64,000 bases of DNA from Ectothiorhodospira shaposhnikovii (GCF_022227765.1 NZ_JAJMLZ010000001.1:310001-374000), one strand, 5' to 3'. Shown: positions 21,752 to 29,881, counted from the stretch's first letter. Notes: a model not told the origin generated them from the sequence alone. Translations and numbers: made by a program.

Positions 21752-21816
21752 GGGTGGATCTCCCCAAGGGTCATGACCATTACGACTGTACCGGACGGGG
21801 AAGATTCCCCGCAAAC

Positions 21817-21870
21817 GAGAAGACCCGCGCAAGGCGGGTCTTCTCCGGGTGGCGGCCCGAAAGGGCCGCC
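21817..21870 (-). terminator. Tandem hairpins after the HiPIP gene
   Basis: Two strong stems follow the HiPIP stop codon on the minus strand: an 8-bp stem GGCGGCCC/GGGCCGCC (21851-21870), then a perfect 12-bp stem GAGAAGACCCGC/GCGGGTCTTCTC (21817-21845) trailed by GTTTGC. The T-run is weak, so this may act as terminator, as 3' mRNA stabiliser, or both. Confidence 0.75.
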
Positions 21871-21896
21871 TGCAACCGTCAGCGGTCGTGGCGGGA

Positions 21897-22217
21897 TCAG
21901 CCGCGAGCCACGTAGGCGGTGCACCAGCCGTTGGCGTTCACCAGCTTGTTGGGGAACACGGCGCAGCCGCCCCACTCGGTGGCGCTGGGGTCGGTGTACA
22001 GCAGGCAGTTGATGCACTTCTGACCCGCGGCGTGAGAGGGGTGGTCCACGCTGGCGCCGTCATGCTTGTAGTTCAGGGCCAGGGCCTCGGGGGAGTTCTC
22101 ATCCAGGCGCTCGGCGGCCACGGCGGTGCTGATGCCCATGCTCACGACGGGGATGGCGGCCAGGCCGGCGGCACCGAACTTCAGGAAGCTTCTGCGGCTG
22201 AGGTCTTGCTTCTTCAT
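21897..22217 (-). CDS. hip: High-potential iron-sulfur protein (HiPIP)
   Basis: Periplasmic [4Fe-4S] electron carrier. The 106-residue precursor has a Tat signal (RRSFLKF at residues 8-14, cut near AVAA at 35). The mature part has the four cluster cysteines at 68, 71, 85 and 99 in the HiPIP pattern CxxC...C...C (KCINCLLY, GGCAVFP, NGWCTAY). HiPIPs carry electrons from the bc1 complex to photosynthetic reaction centres in purple bacteria or to oxidases in chemotrophs; which applies here cannot be read from the window. A clear AGGAGA precedes the ATG. Monocistronic, with strong hairpins downstream. Confidence 0.97.
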   Translation of the reverse strand: MKKQDLSRRSFLKFGAAGLAAIPVVSMGISTAVAAERLDENSPEALALNYKHDGASVDHPSHAAGQKCINCLLYTDPSATEWGGCAVFPNKLVNANGWCTAYVARG

Positions 22218-22304
22218 TATGGTCTTCTCCTAACGTCTCGCGATGTTTACATCATGGGGCGCAGCCGCGGGTACATGGCCCGATCCTGGTCTGTGCCTCA
22301 GGAG

Positions 22305-22326
22305 GTGGCGGAAATCGATCCGCCAC
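22305..22326. repeat. Dyad upstream of the HiPIP gene
   Basis: GTGGCGGA (22305-22312) and TCCGCCAC (22319-22326) form a perfect 8-bp inverted repeat with a 6-nt spacer, 88 bp upstream of the HiPIP start. It could be an operator or a leader hairpin of the HiPIP mRNA. The gene-free stretch 22218-22586 otherwise holds an AT-rich patch near 22370-22390 and the REP pair listed separately. Confidence 0.45.
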
Positions 22327-22478
22327 TGAAGATCCCGACAAGAATGTGTGTCGCCATTCCTGATGGGCTTACAAATATAACGGAATATGACGGCCGGTAG
22401 TATCCAACATTGTGATGCCAAGGGCTAGTCCGGAAGCTTGGTGTGTGTCAAAAAAAACGTGGATGTGCCGGATCGGTC

Positions 22479-22544
22479 ATTCCCGCGAAAGCGGGAATCC
22501 AGGGGATGGAGTGAAAGCGTCTGGGCTCCCGCTTTCGCGGGAGC
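22479..22544. repeat. REP-like palindrome pair (inverted)
   Basis: ATTCCCGC-gaaa-GCGGGAAT (22479-22498) and GCTCCCGC-tttc-GCGGGAGC (22525-22544) are two copies of one palindrome family in opposite orientation, the arrangement of a bacterial interspersed mosaic element. They lie just downstream of the DUF3833 gene. The same core recurs at 46153 and 55013-55138. Confidence 0.85.
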
Positions 22545-22586
22545 GACGGTGCAGTGCAGAGAGAGCGACGGCACGGTTTTTCCATT

Positions 22587-23078
22587 TCATGCAGACTCCG
22601 GTTCCCTGTCCTGCTTTTGGAAGAACAGCGTCACTTCCCCCAGGCGGATGCCGAACTTGCTCATCACGGCCCGGTTCACCAGCACCCCGTCCTCGTGCAT
22701 GAACATCCAGTCATCGAAATTGACCTTCACCACCCGGGTACCGATGGGCAGGTTCAGCACGTAACGGAAGTTGAAGGCCTGACCGTAAAGCTTGCCCACG
22801 GCCACCCCGTCCACATCGGCGGCACGGCCTTCATAGGTGTGTTCGTCGAGGCGTCTCAGGCGCCAGACCCGTCGGTCCTCTTCACCGTCCAGGTAGACGA
22901 AATCCTCTTCCAGCACCAGTTCGCCGTCTTCCACGTATCCCCGGATATCCACCGTGAACTGGCGCCTGACCTTGCCGAAACGATCCTGGAACAGTCCCCA
23001 GGCCCGCACGTCGCCGGTGAAATAGGCCTCCAGATCCAGGGCCGGTGTGGTGTTCGCATAGTCTTCGGGTTTCATCAT
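22587..23078 (-). CDS. DUF3833 family protein
   Basis: A 163-residue protein starting MMKPEDYANTTPALDLEAYF, placed at the ATG that overlaps the stop of the cfa-like gene and follows GGAGG. Conserved DUF3833 features are LDLEAYFTGDVRAWGLFQDRFGKV (here split by the signature FxGxVxAWGxxQDRxGxV) and the C-terminal NFDDWMFMHEDGVLVNR. Many homologues carry a lipoprotein signal; this one does not. The family is consistently linked to Cfa-like methyltransferase operons and is thought to act on lipid-like ligands, function unknown. Last gene of the four-gene operon. Confidence 0.88.
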   Translation of the reverse strand: MMKPEDYANTTPALDLEAYFTGDVRAWGLFQDRFGKVRRQFTVDIRGYVEDGELVLEEDFVYLDGEEDRRVWRLRRLDEHTYEGRAADVDGVAVGKLYGQAFNFRYVLNLPIGTRVVKVNFDDWMFMHEDGVLVNRAVMSKFGIRLGEVTLFFQKQDREPESA

Positions 23079-24307
23079 TTCGCCTCCAGCACGGCGTGCA
23101 TCAGGTCCGTGTTGCGGGAGCGGAATCCTGCTTCGCAATAGGCCAGATAGAAACGCCAGGTGCGCAGGAATCGCTGGTCATAACCGCCCAGACTCAGGAT
23201 GGCCGGTGCCTGCTCGCACACCCGCTGGTACCAGTGGTGCAGGGTGTCCGCATAGTCCTGGCCGAAGAAGGCGGTTTCCCTGATCTTCAACCCCGCCTCG
23301 GTGGCGTGTTGTTCAAAGGCCGGTACCGAGGGCAGCATGCCTCCCGGGAAGATGTAGAGCTGAATGAAGTCCGCATGGGTGCGGTAGTAGTCAAAGGCCT
23401 TGACGTCGATGGTGATGACCTGAACGGCGGCACGGCCGCCGGGACGCAGACATTGCCGCACGATCCGGAACCAGGTGGGCCACCACCGTTCTCCCACGGC
23501 CTCGAACATCTCGATGGAGACCACGTGGTCGAACTGCTCTTTCAGGTCGCGGTAGTCCTGCAGTCGCAGTTCCACCCGATCCGACAGTCCGGCGGCCTTG
23601 ATGCGTCGGCGGGCGTAGTCCAGTTGCTCCCGGGACAGGGTGATGCCGGTCACCCGGTAGCCCTGGCGGGCCGCATGTTCGGCAAAGCCGCCCCAGCCGC
23701 AACCGATCTCCAGGATATGCGCACCGGGCGCGGCCTCCAGGCGTTCCAGCAGCCGGGCGTATTTGCGTGTCTGTGCCGTCTCCAGGGATTCCTCCGGCTG
23801 CTCGAACACGGCCGCGGAATAGGTCATGGTGGGGTCCAGCCATTGTTGGTAGAAGTCATTGCCCAGGTCGTAATGAAAGGCGATGTTGCGGCGACTGCCG
23901 GGACGGCTGTTGCCCCGCAGGCGATGGCGCAGGCTGTCCCACAGGTGGGCCGGCCTTGAACCGTTCACCAGATGGGGAATGTGGGGTTGGTTCACCGCGC
24001 CCATGTTGAGCAGGGCGGGCAGATCGGGGCTGTCCCAGTCACCCACCATGTAGCCTTCACCGAATCCCACCAGCCCTCGGGTGAGCAGGCGCCGTACCAG
24101 CGCGAAGGGGCGGTGGATGCGGATTTCTCCGCTGCCGCCGGGATGCCGGCCCTCGATGGTCCAGCGATGGCCATCCGGCGTCTCGATGGTGAGATCCCCC
24201 TGATGCAGGTGCCGAAGATGGCGCAGCAGCAGACGCAGGGCCAGGGACGGGGCGCGGGAGGCGAGGGTGCTGGTGCTGCCTTGGGTGGGGGTCTGTTCCA
24301 GGGACAT
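23075..24307 (-). CDS. Cyclopropane-fatty-acid synthase-family methyltransferase
   Basis: SAM-dependent methyltransferase of 410 residues acting on unsaturated phospholipid acyl chains. The core has HYDLGNDFYQQWLDPTMTYS, the SAM motif ILEIGCGWGGFAEHAA and YRVTGITLSREQL, all Cfa hallmarks; an N-terminal lipid-binding region of about 110 residues precedes. In this operon type (FAD oxidoreductase, DUF1365, Cfa-like, DUF3833) the enzyme is distinct from housekeeping Cfa. Related enzymes in Rhodobacter and Pseudomonas make cyclopropane or methyl-branched/furan fatty acids under photo-oxidative stress. The exact product here is inference. Confidence 0.9.
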   Translation of the reverse strand: MSLEQTPTQGSTSTLASRAPSLALRLLLRHLRHLHQGDLTIETPDGHRWTIEGRHPGGSGEIRIHRPFALVRRLLTRGLVGFGEGYMVGDWDSPDLPALLNMGAVNQPHIPHLVNGSRPAHLWDSLRHRLRGNSRPGSRRNIAFHYDLGNDFYQQWLDPTMTYSAAVFEQPEESLETAQTRKYARLLERLEAAPGAHILEIGCGWGGFAEHAARQGYRVTGITLSREQLDYARRRIKAAGLSDRVELRLQDYRDLKEQFDHVVSIEMFEAVGERWWPTWFRIVRQCLRPGGRAAVQVITIDVKAFDYYRTHADFIQLYIFPGGMLPSVPAFEQHATEAGLKIRETAFFGQDYADTLHHWYQRVCEQAPAILSLGGYDQRFLRTWRFYLAYCEAGFRSRNTDLMHAVLEAK

Positions 24308-24322
24308 CGGTGTTTCTCCTCT

Positions 24323-25072
24323 TCAGGACGGCGTCGGCTTGCTGTAGTACTGTCCACCTTTCCACCAGATCTTCAGGGCATGCCAGTGGATGGCGGCAAT
24401 GACCTTGAGGGTCATGAAGGGAACGGCGACCGTCGCCCTGAGCAGTTCACCGTCGGTGAGGGGACGGGCGTGGCCGGTCTGAGCCGCGGACAGCATCAGT
24501 CGGGAATCCTGGTATTCGTGGATCAGGACATTCAATGCCTCATCGGGCTCCGACAGCCGGAACTGATAGCGGGCGTCCATCTCGATGAAGGGGGAGACGT
24601 AGAACAGCTTCTCCTGTGAGGCGCGCACCGGCCATGTCATGGGGGCACCGTCGGCGTGCAGGAGATAGTGATGGCAGTCTCCCAGGGTGTTGCTGACCTC
24701 GCAGATGATGGCCCGCAGACTGCCGTCCCGGTGCCGGCAGTACCAGAGGCTCAGCGGGTTGAAGGTGTATCCCAGCACTCTGGGAAAACACAGTAGCTGC
24801 ACCTGTCCCCCTTCCAGGTCGATCCCTGCCCGGCCCAGGCAGGCATCCACCCAGGGTCGCCAGGGCGACCCGTCACGGGGGCCGTGATCGCGAACATTCA
24901 GGCTCAGCAGGTTGAAGCGGTTGACCGAAAGCAGGCGCAGGGATCGGTCCAGATCATCCAGCCGGTCCACGTCCACCAACAGGCTGAAGACCCGGTAGAT
25001 GAAGCGATATTCCACCGGGAACAGCCGGCGGTGCATGACCCGGGTGCGGTAGAGGCGGTGAGGTTGCGTCAT
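24323..25072 (-). CDS. DUF1365 family protein
   Basis: A 249-residue protein; the start MTQPHRLYRTRVMHRRLFPV at 25072 overlaps the stop of the preceding oxidoreductase by ATGA. Family hallmarks visible are RVMHRRLFPVEYRFIY, FNPLSLWYCRH and EVSNTLGDCHHYLL (about residues 120-160). The family is of unknown biochemistry but occurs almost only between the FAD-dependent oxidoreductase and Cfa-like methyltransferase, so a role in the same lipid modification is likely. Confidence 0.9.
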   Translation of the reverse strand: MTQPHRLYRTRVMHRRLFPVEYRFIYRVFSLLVDVDRLDDLDRSLRLLSVNRFNLLSLNVRDHGPRDGSPWRPWVDACLGRAGIDLEGGQVQLLCFPRVLGYTFNPLSLWYCRHRDGSLRAIICEVSNTLGDCHHYLLHADGAPMTWPVRASQEKLFYVSPFIEMDARYQFRLSEPDEALNVLIHEYQDSRLMLSAAQTGHARPLTDGELLRATVAVPFMTLKVIAAIHWHALKIWWKGGQYYSKPTPS

Positions 25073-26412
25073 ACCTCGGATGCCTCGACCCGGGGCAGGG
25101 TGCGAACCGGCAGGGCATTTTCGGCCTGGGGCGCCACGGTCCAGGGTGGATTGACACCGAGCTGAGCGGCCACCTGCAGGGCGGAGCGCAGTCCGTCTTC
25201 GTGGAAGCCGTAGCCGGTCCAGGCACCACAGAACCACAGTCGGTCACGGCCCTGGATCGTGGGCAGGATCCGCTGGGCGTCCATGGCCCCCTGATCGAAG
25301 ACCGGGTGGTGATAGATGATCTCCTGTATCACCTTCTCCGGCAGTGGTTCTTCCAGAGGATTGAGGCTGACCAGGTATTCCTCCGGCTCGTCCAGGGCCT
25401 GGAGGCGATTCATCCAGTAGGTGACGGAAACCTCGTTGGCCGGGGCATCGGTCAGACGGTGACGGGCCAGGTAGTTCCAGGAAGACCAGACCTTGCGCAG
25501 CTTCGGCATCAGGCGGGTGTCGGTGTGCAGGATGGTCCGGTTGGGCTGATACTGGAAGGCCTTCAGGATCCGGGTTTCGTCCTCGGAAGGCGCTTCCAGC
25601 ATGTCCAGGGTTTCGTCGGCATGGCAGCCGAACACGACCTGATCGAAAAAGGCCTCCGAGCCATCCTCGATGATCAGGCGGATCCGGGCTTCCTGACGCT
25701 GCACCGCCACCACCCGGCGGGCCACATGGACATTCTCCGGCAGGGCGGCAAGCATCTTTCTCACGTATTCCCGACTGCCGCCGGTGACGGTGTGCCACTG
25801 GGGGCGGTTGCTCAGGTCCAGCAGGCCGTGATTGGCAAAGAAGTTCAGGAAGGACAGCAGCGGAAAGTCCAGCATCTTGTGGGTGGGGCAGGACCAGATG
25901 GCCGCGGCCATGGGCAGCAGGTAGTCATCCCGGAAGCCGGGTCCGTAGCCCTCATTGAGCAGATAGCCCCCCAGGGTCATGTCCGTGCTGGTGCCGGTTT
26001 CCAGCAGGCGCTTGCCGGCCCGGTTGAAGCGCATGATATCCGCCAGCATCCGAAGGAAGCGCGGACTGGTGAGGTTGCGGCGCTGGGCAAACAGGGTATT
26101 GAGGTCCGATCCTGCATATTCCAGGCGCCCATTGCCCACCGAGGCGGAGAAGGACATGTCGGTGGGCTGGCTGGTGATGCCAAGGTGCTGGAACAGGGCG
26201 GTGAGGTGCGGATAGTTGCGGTGGTTGAACACCATGAAGCCCGTGTCCACGCCGCGGGGGCCGTTGCGTCCCGGTATGTCCACCGTGTTCGTGTGTCCGC
26301 CGATGTAATCATTCCTTTCGAACAGGGTGACGTCATAGTGACGGGACAGCAGCCAGGCGGCGGCCAGTCCGGAGATGCCTGCACCAACGACGGCGATACG
26401 TTCACGGGCCAT
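25069..26412 (-). CDS. FAD/NAD(P)-binding amine-oxidase-like oxidoreductase of the cfa operon
   Basis: Flavoprotein of 447 residues with the dinucleotide fold VGAGISGLAAAWLLSRHYDV at residues 8-27 and the following acidic FERNDYIGGHTNT. It resembles phytoene-desaturase/amine-oxidase enzymes and lacks a signal peptide. It is the first gene of the lipid operon. In Rhodobacter a flavin-dependent desaturase acts with a Cfa-like methyltransferase on membrane fatty acids, so a similar acyl-chain oxidation is plausible (inference). It is preceded by a good -35/-10 promoter overlapped by four TnTACA-like repeats. GAGGA lies about 9 bp before the ATG. Confidence 0.9.
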   Translation of the reverse strand: MARERIAVVGAGISGLAAAWLLSRHYDVTLFERNDYIGGHTNTVDIPGRNGPRGVDTGFMVFNHRNYPHLTALFQHLGITSQPTDMSFSASVGNGRLEYAGSDLNTLFAQRRNLTSPRFLRMLADIMRFNRAGKRLLETGTSTDMTLGGYLLNEGYGPGFRDDYLLPMAAAIWSCPTHKMLDFPLLSFLNFFANHGLLDLSNRPQWHTVTGGSREYVRKMLAALPENVHVARRVVAVQRQEARIRLIIEDGSEAFFDQVVFGCHADETLDMLEAPSEDETRILKAFQYQPNRTILHTDTRLMPKLRKVWSSWNYLARHRLTDAPANEVSVTYWMNRLQALDEPEEYLVSLNPLEEPLPEKVIQEIIYHHPVFDQGAMDAQRILPTIQGRDRLWFCGAWTGYGFHEDGLRSALQVAAQLGVNPPWTVAPQAENALPVRTLPRVEASEV

Positions 26413-26441
26413 GTGCTCATTTCCTCAGATCTGGAATTGTT

Positions 26442-26481
26442 CTTATACATTAACTGTACAAGGATTGTAAAATGCTGTACA
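26442..26481 (-). promoter_or_regulatory. CarH/LitR-like operator overlapping the lipid-operon promoter
   Basis: On the minus strand hexamers TGTACA (26481-26476), TTTACA (26471-26466), TGTACA (26460-26455) and TGTATA (26449-26444) follow each other at 10, 11 and 11 bp. CarH, a MerR-type repressor, is known to bind consecutive 11-bp repeats containing TnTACA. The second hexamer doubles as a -35 (TTTACA) and, after 18 bp, TATAAG (plus 26442-26447) is a -10, placing the transcript start about 20 bp before the FAD oxidoreductase gene. The rest of the 345-bp gene-free stretch up to folE (26482-26757) shows no second repeat array and no convincing ORF. Confidence 0.75.
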
Positions 26482-26757
26482 AGCTAACTCGGGATACGTT
26501 TGCACGGCCTGCGTGCCGCCCTCGGCCGGGCCTGACAGAGTGGTTCGACACCCGATGCCGCGTCAACGTTCCTGATCCGTGCCGACGATACCGATTGCCG
26601 TGCACGCCCCATTGGCGAGCATAGCTGCTAGAACACTGGAAGCCAGCATCAGCAAGGCCGGGAAAGCCGGAACACCTGTGAAGATGGTTTGAAAAAGGCA
26701 ACGCACCACTTCCTCCGGGACGGTGGTCATTTCATGAATCATCAGGAGATCAAGACC

Positions 26758-27375
26758 ATGAAGCCAGTTGCGCAGATTGCCGGAGACGGCACCATGAAAG
26801 CCCCGCTCAAGCTGATGTCGGCCGAGGCCCTGGCGGACCATTATCGGAAGATGCTGGTGGGTCTGGGTGAGGACCCGGAACGGGAGGGCCTCAAGGGCAC
26901 GCCCTTGCGGGCCGCCAAGGCCATGCAGTACCTGACCCGGGGTTACCATGAGTCACTGGAAGAGTTGGTCAACGGCGCCCTGTTCGCTTCCAGCAGCGAC
27001 GAGATGGTGCTGGTGAAGGACATTGAGCTGTATTCCCTGTGTGAGCATCACCTGCTGCCCATCATCGGCAAGTGCCACGTGGCCTATCTGCCCGACGGCA
27101 AGGTGCTGGGGCTATCCAAGGTGGCCCGCATCGTGGACATGTTCGCCCGTCGGTTGCAGATTCAGGAAAGCATGACCCGGGAGATCGCCCAGGCCATCAT
27201 GGACGTGACCGGTGCCAAGGGCGTGGCCGTGGTGGCGGAGGCCCGTCACATGTGCATGATGATGCGGGGGGTGGAGAAGCAGAACTCCACCATGGTGACT
27301 TCGGTGATGCTGGGCACCTTCCGGGAGGATGCCCGTACCCGGTCGGAGTTCATGGACCTGATCCGTCGCGGCTGA
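26758..27375 (+). CDS. folE: GTP cyclohydrolase I (FolE type)
   Basis: Converts GTP to 7,8-dihydroneopterin triphosphate, the entry to folate and pterins. At 205 residues it is family-typical. Zn ligands and active site are in [20 protein letters not shown] (Cys, His) and [16 protein letters not shown] (second Cys). The start at 26758 is chosen for the AGGAG about 9 bp upstream; an in-frame ATG at 26734 is less well supported. Placed next to a photolyase and LitR-like regulator, it probably is a stress-induced paralogue supplying pterin or the methenyl-tetrahydrofolate antenna of photolyase (inference). Confidence 0.95.
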   Translation: MKPVAQIAGDGTMKAPLKLMSAEALADHYRKMLVGLGEDPEREGLKGTPLRAAKAMQYLTRGYHESLEELVNGALFASSSDEMVLVKDIELYSLCEHHLLPIIGKCHVAYLPDGKVLGLSKVARIVDMFARRLQIQESMTREIAQAIMDVTGAKGVAVVAEARHMCMMMRGVEKQNSTMVTSVMLGTFREDARTRSEFMDLIRRG

Positions 27376-27415
27376 GAGTGACGGGTTCACGTGGGAGAGA
27401 GGCGTGACGGGGAAT

Positions 27416-28873
27416 TCAGGGCGTCCCCGATGCTTCGGACCGCGAGGCGCCCTTGAGCTGCTCCCATGCCGCCAGGGCCGCCTTGCGACTTTCCCTCAGG
27501 TCGACCCGCGGGCGCGGATACTCCCTTGGCACTAGGCCCGCGGGGGCGGTCCAGGGAGCCTGTAGATACCGATCCGGCAGAGGTTTGAGCTCCGGTACCC
27601 AGCGCCGGATGTACTCACCCCGGCCATCAAAGCGCTCTCCCTGCAGCACCGGGTTGAACACCCGGAAGTAGGGGGCAGCGTCAGCCCCGCAACCGGCGGT
27701 CCATTGCCAGCCCAGGGTATTGGATGCCAGGTCGGCGTCCACCAGGGTGTCCCAGAACCAGCGTGCCCCCGTCTGCCAGGGAATGCGCAGGTTCTTGACC
27801 AGTAGCGAGGCGACGATCATCCGTACCCGGTTGTGCATCCAGCCCGTGTGCCAGAGCTCCCGCATCCCGGCGTCGACCAAGGGGATGCCGGTGCGACCCC
27901 GTCGCCAGGCTTCCAGATCCGCCGCGTAGTCCCGGGCATCACGCCAGGGAAAATCCGCAAATCGTTCATCCAGCGGTTGTTCGGGTGTGTGGGGGAAATG
28001 AAACAGCAGGTGGAAGGCGAATTCCCGCCAGCCGATCTCCCGCATGAAGGCCTCCAGCGAGGCGCCGGCGGCGGCCCCCGCTCCCTGCGCCTGCAGGCGC
28101 CGGCAGGCCCGGATCAGCTGTCTTGGGCCGATTTCGCCGAAATGGAGATGGGGCGACATGCGAGAGGTGCCCGGTTGTCCCGGCAGGTCCCGGTCGGTCT
28201 TGTAGGTCAGGACGGCGCCCGCCAGAAAATGTTCCAGTGCCCGGTGGGCACCGTCCTCGCCCGGCTGCCAGCAGGCAGCCATGCCCTGGTCCCAGGGAAT
28301 GCGGGGCAGCAGATCAAAGAATTCCAGGTGATCGCCGTCGGGCCAGCATGTCGGCGCCGTGATGGATTCCGGTGTGGTTTCCACGTCATCGGGGAGCCCC
28401 GTGGCGCAGCAGGCCTTCCAGAAGGGGGTGAACACCCGGTAGGGTTCGCCGCTCTTGTTGCTGACCGTCCAGGGTTCGAACAGCAGGGCGCTGTTGAAGC
28501 TCTCCGCCACCAGTCCCCGGTCCTTCAGGGCCGCCTTGATCCGGCGATCCCGTTCGATCAGAGCGGGCTCATACACCCGGTTCCAGAGTACCTGCCCGGC
28601 CCCCGTCTCGTCGACCAGCCGCAGGAGCGTTTCCAGGCTGGCTCCCCGGCGCAGGATCAGCCGTGAGCCCGCTGCCTCCAGGGCGCGGGAGAAGGCGACC
28701 AGACTGTGATGCAGCCACCAGCGGGAGGCGGCCCCGGGGGACCAGGGGGCTTCTTCCTCCGGTGCGTGGATGTAGACAGGGATCACCGGCAGCCCTGTCC
28801 GCAGGGCGTGGGCCAGGGCCGGATTGTCCGCCAGGCGCAGGTCGCGGCGCAGCCACAGCAGGATGGGTTTCAT
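27416..28873 (-). CDS. phr: Deoxyribodipyrimidine photolyase (class I CPD type)
   Basis: Light-dependent DNA repair flavoenzyme that splits cyclobutane pyrimidine dimers. The 485-residue protein begins MKPILLWLRRDLRLADNPAL, the start overlapping the regulator stop by four bases (ATGA). An N-terminal alpha/beta antenna domain is followed by the FAD-binding helical domain with SRMSPHLHFGEIG, GWREFAFHLLFHFP, WMHNRVRMIVASLLVKNL and LASNTLGWQWTAGCG. Length and motifs fit the folate (MTHF)-type class I enzymes like E. coli PhrB, which fits the adjacent folE. Cotranscribed with the MerR/LitR-like gene. Confidence 0.95.
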   Translation of the reverse strand: MKPILLWLRRDLRLADNPALAHALRTGLPVIPVYIHAPEEEAPWSPGAASRWWLHHSLVAFSRALEAAGSRLILRRGASLETLLRLVDETGAGQVLWNRVYEPALIERDRRIKAALKDRGLVAESFNSALLFEPWTVSNKSGEPYRVFTPFWKACCATGLPDDVETTPESITAPTCWPDGDHLEFFDLLPRIPWDQGMAACWQPGEDGAHRALEHFLAGAVLTYKTDRDLPGQPGTSRMSPHLHFGEIGPRQLIRACRRLQAQGAGAAAGASLEAFMREIGWREFAFHLLFHFPHTPEQPLDERFADFPWRDARDYAADLEAWRRGRTGIPLVDAGMRELWHTGWMHNRVRMIVASLLVKNLRIPWQTGARWFWDTLVDADLASNTLGWQWTAGCGADAAPYFRVFNPVLQGERFDGRGEYIRRWVPELKPLPDRYLQAPWTAPAGLVPREYPRPRVDLRESRKAALAAWEQLKGASRSEASGTP

Positions 28874-29844
28874 GGGGATTCCATGGGGGAGTTCGATGGC
28901 TGGAGACGACTGCCGATGTGTTCGGCGGCCGCTTGGGGATCCGGGGGCAGCAGGTGAATGCCTCGGCCATGCCAGGCCGACGGGAGGTGTCCGTTGTCTG
29001 TCAGGGCCAGGAAGACCGGGATGCTCAGGGTGGTGGCCCACGGTTCAAGCTGCGCGGCCCGAGGGTGCTGTCCGCACAGGACCATGCCCGCCGGTGCGAC
29101 CTGGCGGGATAGGGATTCGATGGCCGCCAGAGAGACCGGGCCCGAGAGCCGCGTGACCCGCAGCCCACGGATGGCGAGCAGCAGAGACAGCATGAGCAAT
29201 TCCAGGTGATCGGCTTCATGGGGCAGGGGGGCAATGCCCAGCAAGGGTCCGGAGCCGTGGTGCAACTCATGACGCAGTCGGGAACACAGGGCTTGGCAGG
29301 CCCAGGCCTGGAAAAATCGGCTTTCCGCCTCTGCCTCGGCGCCTTGAGCCGTGTGTTGTGCCAGGGCCTGGTGCAACGGGTGGATCAGGCGGCATATCAC
29401 CTGTTGAGGGGGGAACAGGGACATGGCATCGCCATAGACCTTTTCCAGTCTCCGGGTGCTGAATTGCCGTACTGCGTGTTCCATCCGATAGCGGTAGTCC
29501 CGCCAGGCATCCGCCGTGATCCGGGGCGAGGCCGTCTGTGGTGTCACGACAGGGGAGGGTGTTGATGCGGTGGCCGGGGACAGGTCCTGTTCCAGTACAC
29601 CACGAATCCGGCCGATGGAAATCCCCTGTTCCAGAAGGGCTAGTATCTGTTGGATGCGTTCGATGTCCTGGATGCTGTAAAGCCGGTGTCCCTTGGGTGT
29701 CCGCTGGGGCGAGATCAGCCCATGGCGTCGCTCCCATGCCCTCAGTGTCACCGCGTTGACACCGGTGACCGAAGACACGGTGCGGATGGGGTAGAGCCCG
29801 TCTTCGTCCGAAGCGGGAATGGGGAGAGCCGGAGCAGGATTCAT
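28870..29844 (-). CDS. MerR-family regulator, LitR/CarH-like
   Basis: A 324-residue regulator with a MerR winged helix at residues 17-85 (YPIRTVSSVTGVNAVTLRAW, then RRTPKGHRLYS-like HRLYS). A region of about 230 residues follows, resembling the cobalamin-binding half of CarH/LitR. Within it, the helical bundle lacks the Wx9EH cap motif of B12-sensing CarH (the EH position reads ES), and the Co-ligand region reads HEADHLELLMLSLLLAIRG, keeping a histidine but not the following glycine. It therefore resembles class II LitR proteins that do not bind adenosylcobalamin. Likely a repressor of its own phr operon and neighbours. No clear Shine-Dalgarno; the operator ends 10 bp before the ATG. Confidence 0.85.
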   Translation of the reverse strand: MNPAPALPIPASDEDGLYPIRTVSSVTGVNAVTLRAWERRHGLISPQRTPKGHRLYSIQDIERIQQILALLEQGISIGRIRGVLEQDLSPATASTPSPVVTPQTASPRITADAWRDYRYRMEHAVRQFSTRRLEKVYGDAMSLFPPQQVICRLIHPLHQALAQHTAQGAEAEAESRFFQAWACQALCSRLRHELHHGSGPLLGIAPLPHEADHLELLMLSLLLAIRGLRVTRLSGPVSLAAIESLSRQVAPAGMVLCGQHPRAAQLEPWATTLSIPVFLALTDNGHLPSAWHGRGIHLLPPDPQAAAEHIGSRLQPSNSPMESP

Positions 29845-29853
29845 GAGCAGGAT

Positions 29854-29881
29854 TGTACAATCGTTGTATAATATTTGTGTA
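29854..29881. promoter_or_regulatory. Second CarH/LitR-like operator between regulator and SDR gene
   Basis: TGTACA (29854-29859), TGTATA (29865-29870) and TGTGTA (29876-29881) lie at exact 11-bp steps; on the minus strand they read TACACA, TATACA, TGTACA, two of which match TnTACA. The site fills the short divergent region between the MerR/LitR-like gene and the SDR gene and contains a TATAAT (29867-29872) that could serve the SDR promoter. It suggests autoregulation plus control of the divergent pair. Confidence 0.7.

Noticed and set aside
26563-26688. Small minus-strand hydrophobic peptide upstream of folE ([20 protein letters not shown]...)
   Set aside because: No ribosome-binding site or family support; part of the gene-free region containing folE regulatory DNA.
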